Part shown: piece after piece, positions 53,068-61,188 of the stretch
Layout of the letters: the number at the start of each line of letters is the position of its first letter
How positions within the stretch are numbered: the stretch's first letter is position 1
Assembly: GCA_934728065.1 (NCBI GenBank)
Contig: CAKVDW010000001.1
Coordinates: 62,001-126,000, forward strand
DNA: 64,000 nt
Direction of reading: 5' to 3'
Source of the DNA: an uncultured Campylobacter sp.
GTDB taxonomy: Bacteria > Campylobacterota > Campylobacteria > Campylobacterales > Campylobacteraceae
Made by a program: the position numbers and the translations under genes
Notes under the pieces: generated by a model
Told to the model about the DNA's origin: nothing
Databases searched by the model: none
What the model saw: the letters and a program-made list of their open reading frames with translations, nothing else

Positions 53068-54741
53068 TTAATCATTTTCAAACACCACGCAAAATTCGCT
53101 CCCAACGCCAAATTCGCTTTGAAGTGTGAGATGAGCTTTGTGGTAAAAGCAAGCGTGCTTGACGATAGAAAGTCCAAGTCCTGTGCCGCCAAGTTCTTTG
53201 CTGCGGCTTTTATCCACGCAAAAAAAGCGTTCAAAAATTCGGCTGTGGTGTTCTTTTTTGATGCCTATGCCGCTATCTTTGACGGTGAGTTTGATGAGGC
53301 TGTTTTGCCTTTTAAGGGAGATTTTGACAAAGCCATTTGGTTTGTTGTATTTTATGGCATTATCGCAAAGGTTGTAAATGAGGTTTTCTACAAGTTCATA
53401 AACGCCAAAAAGCTCTTGTTCTTCTAAATCGCAAAGAAGTTTTACGCCTTGCTTTTGTGCAACTTGCTCTAAACGCGAAACCACTTTTAAGATGATGGTT
53501 TTTAAATTTATTTTTTGCTTTTGGAGTAAATTTTGCTTGTTTTCGTCAAAAAATGAGAGCCTTAAAATCTCATCAATCATCTCTAAAAGTCTTTTTGATT
53601 CGCTATAAATTGTATCGATGAATTTTGGCATATCAGCGCGTTGGACGAGTTTGTTTTTTATCATCTCGCTACTTGCTAAAATGCTTGTAAGCGGGGTTTT
53701 AAGCTCGTGGGTTACATTTGCGCTGAATTCTTTTCTTAATTTTAAGGCTAGTTTTTCCTCGCTTAAATTTTGAATTAAAATCATCATTCCTTTAAATTTT
53801 TCCTCCACAAAAATAGGCGAAAAGATAAGTTCGCATTCCTCATCATTTAAGGGCATTTGAATGTTTTTGTTTTGCTTTATTTTTTGGGATTTAAACTCAT
53901 CAAGCATTTGAGTGCATAGCTTGCAAAAGGCTGAATTTTCAATGTTTTCAAGGCTTACAGCATTGTTTAATTTTAAAAAATTTTCTATATTGTTGTTGGC
54001 TAAAATTATCATTCCTTTGGCATTAAGCAGCATAAAGCCGTCTTTTATATTTTGTGCTAAAAGCAAGCTTTCTTGCTGTTTTTGTAAAAGTTTTTTGTAG
54101 GCTTTTTTTATGGTTTTATTTTGCGTTTTGATTTTTTTGATGATGCCTCCAAGTTCGCTGTAAGCGTCATTTTTGTGAAGTTCTTTTAAATTTATATTTT
54201 TTATGGGGTTTAAAATTTTTTTTGCGAGAATTTTGGCGATGAAAAAGCATATAAAAAGCAAAAACAGCATTTCACACACAAAGAGCAAGGCAAGGTTTAA
54301 AATAAGGCTTGTGAGGCTTTTTTGGGTGGTGGCGATTCTGATGATATAGGTTTGATTTGCCTTTTTGTAAGCTTTGGCGTAGTAGATTAAATTTTGTTTT
54401 AAGCTTTGTGAGTAGCGCATTTTAAAGCTTTCTCCCTTTGTAAGCGTGTCTTTTATTTCTGCTCTGTTTAGGTGATTTTCTAAATCAAAAGCAAAGTTGT
54501 CAAACAGCACAACGCCATTTTCATCGATGATTGTAAGGCGGTTTTGCGTGTTAAAATCTTGCATTTTGCTTAAATTTTCATCAAATTTTTGCACGCTTAA
54601 AAGGGTGGTGGCTTGTTTTTTCATATCGTTTATGATTTGCGTTTTGAAAAAATTATCAAAATACAAAAACAAAAATACATTTGAGGTTAAGAGCAAAAAG
54701 CCGCACACGCCAAAGATAGCATAGAAAATTCTTTTTTGCAT
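53068..54741 (-). CDS. phosS: Phosphate-responsive sensor histidine kinase PhosS
   Basis: A 557-residue membrane histidine kinase. Two membrane helices (about 5-27 and about 147-170) flank a periplasmic domain; then a PAS-like segment (GFMLLNAKGMIILANNNIENFLKL), HisKA with phosphorylated His in VTHELKTPLTSILASSEMI (about 350), and HATPase motifs N (NLIYNLCDNAIKYN), G1 (DSGIGI) and G2 (GTGLGLSIVKHA). Position after phosR and the pst genes identifies it as the phosphate sensor, known in C. jejuni as PhosS (Cj0889c). Confidence 0.9.
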   Translation of the reverse strand: MQKRIFYAIFGVCGFLLLTSNVFLFLYFDNFFKTQIINDMKKQATTLLSVQKFDENLSKMQDFNTQNRLTIIDENGVVLFDNFAFDLENHLNRAEIKDTLTKGESFKMRYSQSLKQNLIYYAKAYKKANQTYIIRIATTQKSLTSLILNLALLFVCEMLFLLFICFFIAKILAKKILNPIKNINLKELHKNDAYSELGGIIKKIKTQNKTIKKAYKKLLQKQQESLLLAQNIKDGFMLLNAKGMIILANNNIENFLKLNNAVSLENIENSAFCKLCTQMLDEFKSQKIKQNKNIQMPLNDEECELIFSPIFVEEKFKGMMILIQNLSEEKLALKLRKEFSANVTHELKTPLTSILASSEMIKNKLVQRADMPKFIDTIYSESKRLLEMIDEILRLSFFDENKQNLLQKQKINLKTIILKVVSRLEQVAQKQGVKLLCDLEEQELFGVYELVENLIYNLCDNAIKYNKPNGFVKISLKRQNSLIKLTVKDSGIGIKKEHHSRIFERFFCVDKSRSKELGGTGLGLSIVKHACFYHKAHLTLQSEFGVGSEFCVVFEND

Positions 54742-55407
54742 TTAGGCTTCTTTTGAGAATTTATAACCTACGGCGCGTATGGTTTTAATGTGCTTGCCAA
54801 ATGCGCCAAGCTTGCTTCTCAAAGTATTTATGTGTATGTCAAGTGTCCTGCTGCTCGTGCAAGCATAACCCCACACAAGCTCTAAAATGTCATCTCTTTT
54901 AAACACCCTTTCAAAGTTTTGTAAAAATAGCTTTAAAAGCTCAAATTCTTTAAGAGTAAGTTCTATAAAATTGCCGTTGATTTTTAAAGTGTGTGCGATT
55001 AAATCCATACTCAACCCCTCAAATTCAAGCTTTTGGTTTTGAGGTTTTAGCCTTCTTTGTATCGTTTTTATCCTTGCGATAAACTCCATTACCCCAAAAG
55101 GCTTGGCGATATAATCATCTGCTCCAAGCTCTAAGCCTTTTACCTTGTCCATTTCGCTACTTAAAGCGCTTAAAATCAAAATGGAAATGCTTTTTGTTGC
55201 GGGATTGTTTTTAAGCTCTTTTGTGATTTCAAAGCCGCTTTTGCTTGGCAGCATTAAGTCCAAAACGACAATTTGAGGTTTATTGTTTAAGAGTGTTTTT
55301 GAAAACTCATCTGGGTGTTTAAAGCCCAAGGCTTTGATGTTTTGCGATTTAAGCGCGTATAAAATAAGCTCTAAAATGCTCTCATCATCTTCTAAAACGA
55401 AAACCAT
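54742..55407 (-). CDS. phosR: Phosphate response regulator PhosR
   Basis: A 221-residue OmpR/PhoB-type regulator. The receiver domain has EDDES acidic residues, phospho-acceptor Asp about 51 in VLDLMLPSKSG and Lys in GADDYIAKPFG; the C-terminal winged helix ends LDIHINTLRSKLGAFGKHIKTIRAVGYKF. It ends right before phosS and follows pstB by 72 bases. It should bind Pho-box repeats, such as those before pstS. Confidence 0.92.
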   Translation of the reverse strand: MVFVLEDDESILELILYALKSQNIKALGFKHPDEFSKTLLNNKPQIVVLDLMLPSKSGFEITKELKNNPATKSISILILSALSSEMDKVKGLELGADDYIAKPFGVMEFIARIKTIQRRLKPQNQKLEFEGLSMDLIAHTLKINGNFIELTLKEFELLKLFLQNFERVFKRDDILELVWGYACTSSRTLDIHINTLRSKLGAFGKHIKTIRAVGYKFSKEA

Positions 55408-55479
55408 TTAAGCCTTTCATCAAATTTAATCAAATCCTAAAATCAAATTCGGTTTTTGCAAATTTTTATTAAGCCTTTT

Positions 55480-56235
55480 TCAGCCAAAGCGTCCTAAAAT
55501 GTAATCTTGCGTTTTTTTCTCTTTGGGGCTATTGAAAATCTTTTTCGTGTCGTCATATTCAACCACTTCGCCCATTAAGAAAAATGCCGTTTTATCTGAA
55601 ATCCGTGCGGCTTGTTGCATATTATGCGTAACAATGATTATAGTATAATTTTTCTTTAAATTTAAAATCAACTCCTCAATTTTAGAAGTTGCTATCGGGT
55701 CAAGCGCGCTTGTTGGCTCGTCCATTAAAATCACCTCAGGATTTACCGCTATCGTCCTTGCTATGCAAAGCCTTTGTTGCTGTCCTCCACTTAATCCTAA
55801 TGCTGAATGCTTTAATCTATCCTTTAAATCCTCCCACAAGGCTGCTTTTTTAAGGCTAGTTTCTACTATCTCATCAAGTTTAGCCTTATCTTTTGTGCCG
55901 TGTGTTTTAGGTCCAAAAGCGATATTATCATAAATGCTCATCGCAAAGGGATTTGGCTTTTGGAAAACCATTCCTACCTTTTTACGCAACAAATTCACAT
56001 CACAATCCTTGCTGTAAATGTTTTTGTCGCGAAATAAAATTTTGCCTTTAATTTTACAGTATTCAATTAAATCATTCATACGGTTTAAACTTTTAATAAA
56101 GGTTGATTTCCCGCACCCACTAGGTCCTATAAAAGCCGTTACTTCACCTTTATAAAGGTCTAAGTCTATATTTTTAAGCGCGTGAAAATTCCCATAATAC
56201 AAATTCATTTTTTTAATGTCAAAACACACTTTCAT
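55480..56235 (-). CDS. pstB: Phosphate ABC transporter ATP-binding protein
   Basis: A 251-residue ATPase of high-affinity phosphate uptake. Walker [22 protein letters not shown] (near 34-54), Q-loop [16 protein letters not shown], signature [17 protein letters not shown] and Walker [15 protein letters not shown] are all typical of PstB. Its ATG follows pstA by 9 bases with GGAGG. Confidence 0.97.
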   Translation of the reverse strand: MKVCFDIKKMNLYYGNFHALKNIDLDLYKGEVTAFIGPSGCGKSTFIKSLNRMNDLIEYCKIKGKILFRDKNIYSKDCDVNLLRKKVGMVFQKPNPFAMSIYDNIAFGPKTHGTKDKAKLDEIVETSLKKAALWEDLKDRLKHSALGLSGGQQQRLCIARTIAVNPEVILMDEPTSALDPIATSKIEELILNLKKNYTIIIVTHNMQQAARISDKTAFFLMGEVVEYDDTKKIFNSPKEKKTQDYILGRFG

Positions 56236-56244
56236 AAAGCCTCC

Positions 56245-57063
56245 TTAAACTCGCAATAATTTTTTAGCGATGAAATTTGCAAATAAATTTATAGCCAAAA
56301 CGATGAGGATTAAAATCATCGCCGTGCTATATGCTGCGTTTATGTGTAGTCCCTCGCTTGAAATGGCATACATATGAACGCTTAAAGTCCGCCCAGAATC
56401 AAACATCCCAGCCACCTTTGCTACGCTGCCCGATGTATAAAGCAAAGCCGCACTTTCGCCTACAATCTTGCCTATACTTAAAATAATGCCCGCTAAAATG
56501 CCCGAAATCGCACTTGGCAAGATTATCACAAAAATAGTGCGAATTTTTGAAGCTCCAAGCGCAAGTGCTGCTTCTTTGTAGCCCTCAAAAACACTTTTTA
56601 AAGCCTCCTCGCTACTTCTTAAAATAAGGGGCAAAATCATAATGCTTAAAGTTAAAACTCCTGCAATAAAACTTGTCTTAAAGCCAAAATAAATCACAAA
56701 AGCCAAATACCCAAAAAGCCCATAAACAATGCTTGGAATGCCTACCAAAGTTTCAGAGGCTATGTTGATGAGGCTTAAAATTTTACTTTTTTTGCGTGTG
56801 TATTGTGTCAAAAAAATCGCCCCAAAAATGCCTACGGGCATAGCGATACAAATGGCGCAAATAATCATATTTATAGTGTTTATAATGGCTGGCATCATCG
56901 AAATGTTTTCGCTATTATAATTCCACTCAAAAAGGCTTAAATTTAAGTTTAAAATGCCCTTGTAAAAGATAAAACCTATCAAAAGAAAAAATATCCCCAA
57001 AACGCTAACAATAGCAAATCTTAAAAGAAATGACAAAAGCAAGCTGAGTTTGTCTTTTTTCAT
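56245..57063 (-). CDS. pstA: Phosphate ABC transporter permease PstA
   Basis: A 272-residue inner-membrane permease with six helices. The family contact loop EGYKEAALALGASKIRTIFVIILPSAISGILAGIILSIGKIVGESAALLYTSG is clearly visible. The ATG overlaps the pstC stop by 4 bases. It forms the channel with PstC. Confidence 0.95.
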   Translation of the reverse strand: MKKDKLSLLLSFLLRFAIVSVLGIFFLLIGFIFYKGILNLNLSLFEWNYNSENISMMPAIINTINMIICAICIAMPVGIFGAIFLTQYTRKKSKILSLINIASETLVGIPSIVYGLFGYLAFVIYFGFKTSFIAGVLTLSIMILPLILRSSEEALKSVFEGYKEAALALGASKIRTIFVIILPSAISGILAGIILSIGKIVGESAALLYTSGSVAKVAGMFDSGRTLSVHMYAISSEGLHINAAYSTAMILILIVLAINLFANFIAKKLLRV

Positions 57064-57905
57064 TTTGTCTCCTTTTTTATGGCGTTAAAACTTGCGTTGA
57101 TGATGAGGATAAATACAAAAAGCACCGCCGCGCTTGCGATTAAAACCTCTCTGTGTAAATCAGTCGCATAGCCCATTTCTAGCACTATGTTTGTAGTAAG
57201 CGTTCGCACACCGTCCATTAAGCCGTGTGGGATTTGCACTTGATTGCCAGCTACCATAATCACAGCCATAGCCTCGCCGATAGCCCTGCCAACGCCAAGT
57301 ATCACAGAAGCCAAAATTCCACTCTTTGCTGCAGGAACAAGAGCAAAAAACACGCTTCTTTCTTTGCTTGCGCCCAAGGCTAATGCACCCTCATAATAGC
57401 TTTTTGGCAAGGCATCAATAGCTGCTTTTGAAAGCAAGATGATAGTAGGTAAAATCATTATAGCCAAAACAAGTGAGGCAGCCAAAACGCCCTTGCCAGA
57501 AATGCCACCATATAGGCTTGATAAAGTTGGCACAATCACCACAAGCCCAAAAAATCCATACACAACAGAGGGGATAGCCCCTAAAAGCTCTACACAAGGC
57601 ATAAGGAATTTTTTAAGCCTTTTATGACAAAAGCAAGAAAGATAAATCGCGCTTAAAACCCCAAGTGGCACGCCTATGAAAATCGCCAAAGCCGTTACAT
57701 AAAGGCTACCGATAATCATCGCAAAAATCCCAAAAAGCTCCTCGCTAGGAAACCACTCAAAACCAAAAATAAATTCAACAAAACCTATTTTTGACATAGT
57801 CGGCAGTGCATTTGCAAACAAAAAAAGGCAAATCATCAGCACGGCAAGCACTGAAAACACCGCATTTACAGCAAAAAGCGCAGTGAAAAATCTTTCTTTG
57901 AGCAT
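57060..57905 (-). CDS. pstC: Phosphate ABC transporter permease PstC
   Basis: A 281-residue inner-membrane permease. PstC-type segments include EFIFGFEWFPSEELFGIFAMIIGSLYVTALAIFIGVPLGVLSAIYLS, LLGAIPSVVYGFFGLVVIVP and YYEGALALGASKERSVFFALVPAAKSGILASVILGVGRAIGEAMAVIMVAGN. It overlaps both pstS (1 base) and pstA (4 bases). Confidence 0.96.
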   Translation of the reverse strand: MLKERFFTALFAVNAVFSVLAVLMICLFLFANALPTMSKIGFVEFIFGFEWFPSEELFGIFAMIIGSLYVTALAIFIGVPLGVLSAIYLSCFCHKRLKKFLMPCVELLGAIPSVVYGFFGLVVIVPTLSSLYGGISGKGVLAASLVLAIMILPTIILLSKAAIDALPKSYYEGALALGASKERSVFFALVPAAKSGILASVILGVGRAIGEAMAVIMVAGNQVQIPHGLMDGVRTLTTNIVLEMGYATDLHREVLIASAAVLFVFILIINASFNAIKKETK

Positions 57906-58732
57906 TATTTTATTTTATCCCACTCGCTCAACTCGCCCATAAAAATCTTTTTGACATTTTCTTTGCTAATACTGTCAAGTTTGTTGCTTTTATGCACGAT
58001 TACCGCTAAACCATCAAGTGCTAAAACTTGCACTTTTAAGCCCTTTTTTAGCTCGCTTTGCTTAACCTCGCGTGAAACCATTCCTATGTCAGCTATTCCT
58101 TCTATGGTGGAATTTACGCCCGTTGTGGAGTCAGATTGCAAAATCTCCAAATTTGCATTTGGGTTAATCTTCTCATACGCTTCTTTGAGCTTTTCCATAA
58201 GTGGCGTTACAGAGCTAGAACCTGCGATAACAAGCTTGCCTTTTGGCTTTTTAGAGCTAAACGAATTCTTGCCAACCGCTATATAGCCAGCCTTTTCGAT
58301 GATAGCTAGCGCATTTTGTGAGCCAGCGTAACTCAAAAAATCCTCAGCAAGCGGAGTTTTGTTTTTCACCACTACATTAAAAGGGCGAAAAATAGTGTAG
58401 CTTTTGTTGTTGATATTTGCCACGCTTGGCGCAACGCCGTCAATCTTTAAAGCCTTGACACTTTCATTTAGCGAACCAAGCGATATGTAGCCTATGGCGT
58501 TTTTGGAATTTGCCACTGTGGTTATCATAACGCCTGTGGAGTTCGTAACTTCGGCTTTTTTGGAGGTGGCGTCAATTTTCTTGCCTGCTTCTTGTTTGAC
58601 ATCAAAAATATCCACAAAAGCACCTCTCGTGCCTGAGCCCATTTCGCGTGAGATAGGGTAAATGCTTTCAGCAAAAGCACAACTTAAACTCAGCATCAAA
58701 GATGCCATTACAAATTGTAGTAATTTTTTCAT
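57905..58732 (-). CDS. pstS: Periplasmic phosphate-binding protein
   Basis: A 275-residue secreted binding protein with signal peptide MKKLLQFVMASLMLSLSCAFAES. The phosphate-binding segments are recognisable: REMGSGTRGAFVD, VTNSTGVMITTVANSKNAIGYISLGSL, and in the second half VIAGSSSVTPLMEKLKEAY with SDSTTGVNS. I placed the start at 58732, where AAAGGAG precedes ATG; the 61 upstream codons of the open frame are non-conserved and contain the promoter. The first domain order (REMGSGTR near the N-terminus, SSSVTPLME later) looks circularly rearranged relative to the enteric protein. Confidence 0.92.
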   Translation of the reverse strand: MKKLLQFVMASLMLSLSCAFAESIYPISREMGSGTRGAFVDIFDVKQEAGKKIDATSKKAEVTNSTGVMITTVANSKNAIGYISLGSLNESVKALKIDGVAPSVANINNKSYTIFRPFNVVVKNKTPLAEDFLSYAGSQNALAIIEKAGYIAVGKNSFSSKKPKGKLVIAGSSSVTPLMEKLKEAYEKINPNANLEILQSDSTTGVNSTIEGIADIGMVSREVKQSELKKGLKVQVLALDGLAVIVHKSNKLDSISKENVKKIFMGELSEWDKIK

Positions 58733-58764
58733 TACCACTCCTTTCAAATTGAATTTGTGATGAA

Positions 58765-58818
58765 AGTATAAAAAGGCATTGTAAAGTTTGATTTTGGCGA
58801 ATGTAAAATTTATGTAAA
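58765..58818 (-). promoter_or_regulatory. Pho-box-like direct repeats and -10 of the pst-phos operon
   Basis: The reverse strand reads TTTACATAAATTTTACAT (58801-58818), two TTTACAT units 11 bases apart. A third TTTAC at 58781-58785 lies 22 bases further on, in the same 11-base register. TATACT at 58765-58770 is a -10 candidate, about 33 bases before the pstS ATG. PhoB-type regulators bind 7-base units with 11-base period. Confidence 0.7.
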
Positions 58819-58918
58819 TTTGTGATGAGGGTTGAAAAAAAGTTGAATTTAGTAGAATAAATTCAAATAAGCTTGCAATTTTATCAAACCACAAGCTTAT
58901 TTTGCATAAAACCAACGC

Positions 58919-59266
58919 TTAGCCCATTACGCCGTCTGTTGCGCTCCATTGCGTAAGGCTGTTTTCTTTGGCTTGCACGCAAAGATAGCGTAGTTTGCTT
59001 GTAGCTATTACCTTTCTCATCACGCTTGGAGCGACTCGCACAGCGTCATTTGCCTTTACCGCAAGCTTTTCGCCATCTAGCTCGATAGCACCATCGCCTT
59101 CTAAAAAGAGATAAAGCTCTTCATTTTGCTGATGAGCGTGGTAAAATGGCACCTCCGCACCAGCTGGCAGCTCATTGAGCGAGACTTCACAGCTTGTTAA
59201 ACCAAGCTTTTCCTTTAACTCCACTCTCGCTTCGTTTGCGAGTGAAATTTTACTGAATTTTGACAT
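58919..59266 (-). CDS. Small cupin-domain protein
   Basis: A 115-residue cupin. The metal-binding pattern is visible: VPFYHAHQQNEELYLFLEGDGAIELDG (His-x-His, Glu) and a later strand AVRVAPSVMRKV, where the usual second-motif His is not obvious (VAPSVMRK). Small cupins may be sugar-modifying, oxidative or merely sensory proteins; no substrate can be named. It follows the Tat-signal Rossmann protein by about 86 bases on the same strand, with AAGGAT before the ATG. Confidence 0.78.
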   Translation of the reverse strand: MSKFSKISLANEARVELKEKLGLTSCEVSLNELPAGAEVPFYHAHQQNEELYLFLEGDGAIELDGEKLAVKANDAVRVAPSVMRKVIATSKLRYLCVQAKENSLTQWSATDGVMG

Positions 59267-59352
59267 TGTGTATCCTTTGTAAAAGTTTAAATTTTAGCAC
59301 TTTGTGCTACTTTGTTGAAAAACTTGCGACATTTAATGCAAGTTTAAACCGC

Positions 59353-60093
59353 TTAAAGCCCTATCACGCCCACGCGCACCTTGTTGAGCTTTGAATTTTG
59401 CGCTATGTCAAGCATCGCGCTCGCATAATCAGCGTAGCTTACCTTGCTTTCGCCCTTTGCGTTCGTCTCAAACTCTTCGCCGATGATTTTGTATTTGCCC
59501 GTTTTGGGCGCATCGGCTACAAATTCAGCCGCAGGGCAGACATATACCCAATTCAGCGCATTTTGCGAACGCAAAAGCTCCAAAAGCTCGGCGTGAGCGT
59601 TTGCCACGCCCTTGTAAGCGTCTGGAAAGCTCGGCGTGTCCATTAGTCTTGTCGTGTGGCTTTTGTCCATATACAAGCCGCCAGCACCGCCCACGACTAA
59701 AAAGCGCGCCTTGTTGCCCGCTAAAATGCCCGCCAAATGCGCGCCTTGCTTTTTGTAAAGGCTAAAATCCTCCCACTCCCCAAAGGCATTGATAATGACA
59801 TCAAAGCCCTGCACATCAGCACTTGAAAGCGCAAAAATGTCCTTTTGCACCACACTTGCGCCTTTTTGCGCCAAATCCTTTGCTTTTTCAGCGTTTCGCA
59901 CGAAAGCACTCACGCTGTATCCGCGATTTAAGGCTTCCTCAGTGATGAGTCTGCCCGCTCTGCCGCTTGCGGCTAAAACTGCGATTTTCATTTTCGCTCC
60001 TTTATGTGAATTTTTCCCAAAGCTTGAAACTGCGCCCAAGCTCAACGCTGCCGAAACCAACAATGATTTTTTGAGAAATGCTCTTCTTTTCAT
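59353..60093 (-). CDS. NAD(P)-binding NmrA/SDR-like oxidoreductase carrying a Tat signal
   Basis: A 246-residue protein. Residues 1-26 form a twin-arginine signal (KRRAFLKKS then a hydrophobic LLVSAALSLGAVSSFG). The rest is an atypical short-chain/NmrA Rossmann fold starting KIAVLAASGRAGRLITEEALNRGYSVSAFVRN, with FDVIINAFGEWEDFS and FLVVGGAGGLYMD. Cytoplasmic homologues of this fold begin directly at the MKIAV-like residue, also present here as M35, so an internal start is possible, but AAAGGACGG and the perfect RR motif favour the longer form. It is divergent from the HxlR regulator. Confidence 0.78.
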   Translation of the reverse strand: MKRRAFLKKSLLVSAALSLGAVSSFGKNSHKGAKMKIAVLAASGRAGRLITEEALNRGYSVSAFVRNAEKAKDLAQKGASVVQKDIFALSSADVQGFDVIINAFGEWEDFSLYKKQGAHLAGILAGNKARFLVVGGAGGLYMDKSHTTRLMDTPSFPDAYKGVANAHAELLELLRSQNALNWVYVCPAAEFVADAPKTGKYKIIGEEFETNAKGESKVSYADYASAMLDIAQNSKLNKVRVGVIGL

Positions 60094-60136
60094 CGTCCGT
60101 CCTTTCTTTTTAATTTCAAATCGATTTGTTGAGCGA

Positions 60137-60165
60137 AATTTAACACACTAGCATAACTTTGTCAA
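60137..60165 (-). promoter_or_regulatory. Promoter of the Tat-signal oxidoreductase gene, with full -35
   Basis: On the reverse strand TTGACA (60160-60165) and TAAATT (60137-60142) are separated by exactly 17 bases. A perfect -35 hexamer is uncommon in Campylobacter promoters. The start lies about 37 bases before the ATG at 60093. Confidence 0.65.
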
Positions 60166-60184
60166 GTAAGCACTTTTTTATTAT

Positions 60185-60206
60185 ATAGTTATATTTTAGA
60201 AACTAT
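60185..60206. promoter_or_regulatory. Candidate HxlR operator
   Basis: The inverted repeat ATAGTT (60185-60190) / AACTAT (60201-60206), 10-base spacer, sits between the divergent promoters, 20 bases upstream of the -35. HxlR proteins bind such short dyads as dimers. Binding is inference from position. Confidence 0.4.
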
Positions 60207-60296
60207 TGTGAAAAAATAAGCCTTTAAAGGCTTTAAAATTTTTGTAAATTTTTTAAAATTTTTTGAATTTTGACTTGAATTTTGAAAAAAATTTGC

Positions 60297-60302
60297 TATA
60301 AT
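60297..60302 (+). promoter_or_regulatory. -10 box of the HxlR regulator gene
   Basis: TATAAT, preceded by GC, lies 33 bases before the ATG at 60335; AAAGGA follows at spacing suitable for a ribosome site. Confidence 0.6.
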
Positions 60303-60334
60303 TTTGGCAAATTTTTTAAATTTAAAGGACAAAA

Positions 60335-60667
60335 ATGAAAAAGTATTTCTCCCCTTGCCCCATAGAAACGGCACTCAACCTCATCGGCAACAAGTGGAAA
60401 TTCCTCATCATACGCGATTTGCTTAAAGACACAAGGCGTTTTGGTGAGCTGAAAAAGTCCATTTCAGCTACCAAAAACCAAGACATTTCGCAAAAGGTGC
60501 TGACGCAAAATCTACGCGAGCTTGAAGAAGCAAGGCTTGTAAAACGCAAGGTTTTTGCCGAAGTCCCGCCCAAAGTGCAATACTCTTTAACCCCGCTAGG
60601 ACAGAGCCTTGAAAGCGTTTTTGACAGCCTTGCTTTGTGGGGCGAGGAATATAAAAAGCTAGCTTAA
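60335..60667 (+). CDS. HxlR-family transcriptional regulator
   Basis: A 110-residue winged-helix regulator. The family pattern is clear: CPIETALNLIGNKWKFLIIRDLLKDTRRFGELKKSI, then ISQKVLTQNLRELEEARLVKRKVFAEVPPKVQYSLTPLGQSL. A cysteine in SPCPIE near the N-terminus is the position used by some HxlR/YodB proteins to sense electrophiles or redox stress. Divergent arrangement suggests it controls the adjacent oxidoreductase and cupin genes. Confidence 0.9.
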   Translation: MKKYFSPCPIETALNLIGNKWKFLIIRDLLKDTRRFGELKKSISATKNQDISQKVLTQNLRELEEARLVKRKVFAEVPPKVQYSLTPLGQSLESVFDSLALWGEEYKKLA

Positions 60668-60742
60668 ATTTACGAATTTTTACTTGCTAAAATCAATTTG
60701 CGTTTTAAGTTTGTGGAGTTTTAAATTTTTTGTCAAAACAAG

Positions 60743-61087
60743 TTATTTTAAATTCTCATACTCTTTCCCAACATAAATTTGCCCTTTATGCTCGATAACA
60801 GGGCGTTTGATGAGGGTTGGGCTTTGCAAGATGAGCGTTTTAAGCTCGCTTTGTCCGCTTGCGTTTTGGCTTAAATTCAGCACTTTTTCTTTTGTGAGTT
60901 TGATTTTTTTCGCACTCAGCCCAGCCGTGTTGATAAGCTCGCTAAAATTTTTTTGCGCTAGCCACGCATTTAAGGTGCTTTCATCAAGCTTTTTAATATC
61001 GTAAAATTCATATTTTAAGCCTAAATTTTCGACAAATTCACAGCCTTTTTTCACGGCGTTGCAGTTTTTTATGCCATAAAGTTTCAT
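60743..61087 (-). CDS. ArsC/Spx-family (YffB-like) protein
   Basis: A 114-residue thioredoxin-fold protein. The start MKLYGIKNCNAVKKGCEFVENLGLKYEFYDIKK matches the YffB branch, with one Cys at the arsenate-reductase active-site position (KNCNAVKKG). Arsenate reduction is not established for this branch; a glutathione- or thiol-dependent reductase role has been proposed. It follows the DAHP synthase gene, as in C. jejuni (Cj0717). Confidence 0.85.
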   Translation of the reverse strand: MKLYGIKNCNAVKKGCEFVENLGLKYEFYDIKKLDESTLNAWLAQKNFSELINTAGLSAKKIKLTKEKVLNLSQNASGQSELKTLILQSPTLIKRPVIEHKGQIYVGKEYENLK

Positions 61088-61188
61088 TTTTTTCCTTTAA
61101 TGTGTCAAGTTTTCGTCAAAGGCTAAATTTTGCTTAAATTTAACCTTTAAAAGTCTAAAATTCACGCTTTGCTAAAAGCCCAAAAGCC

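Noticed and set aside
57905..58915. Longer pstS frame starting at 58915
   Set aside because: The 61 extra codons cover the Pho-box and -10 region and precede a perfect signal peptide with its own ribosome site.
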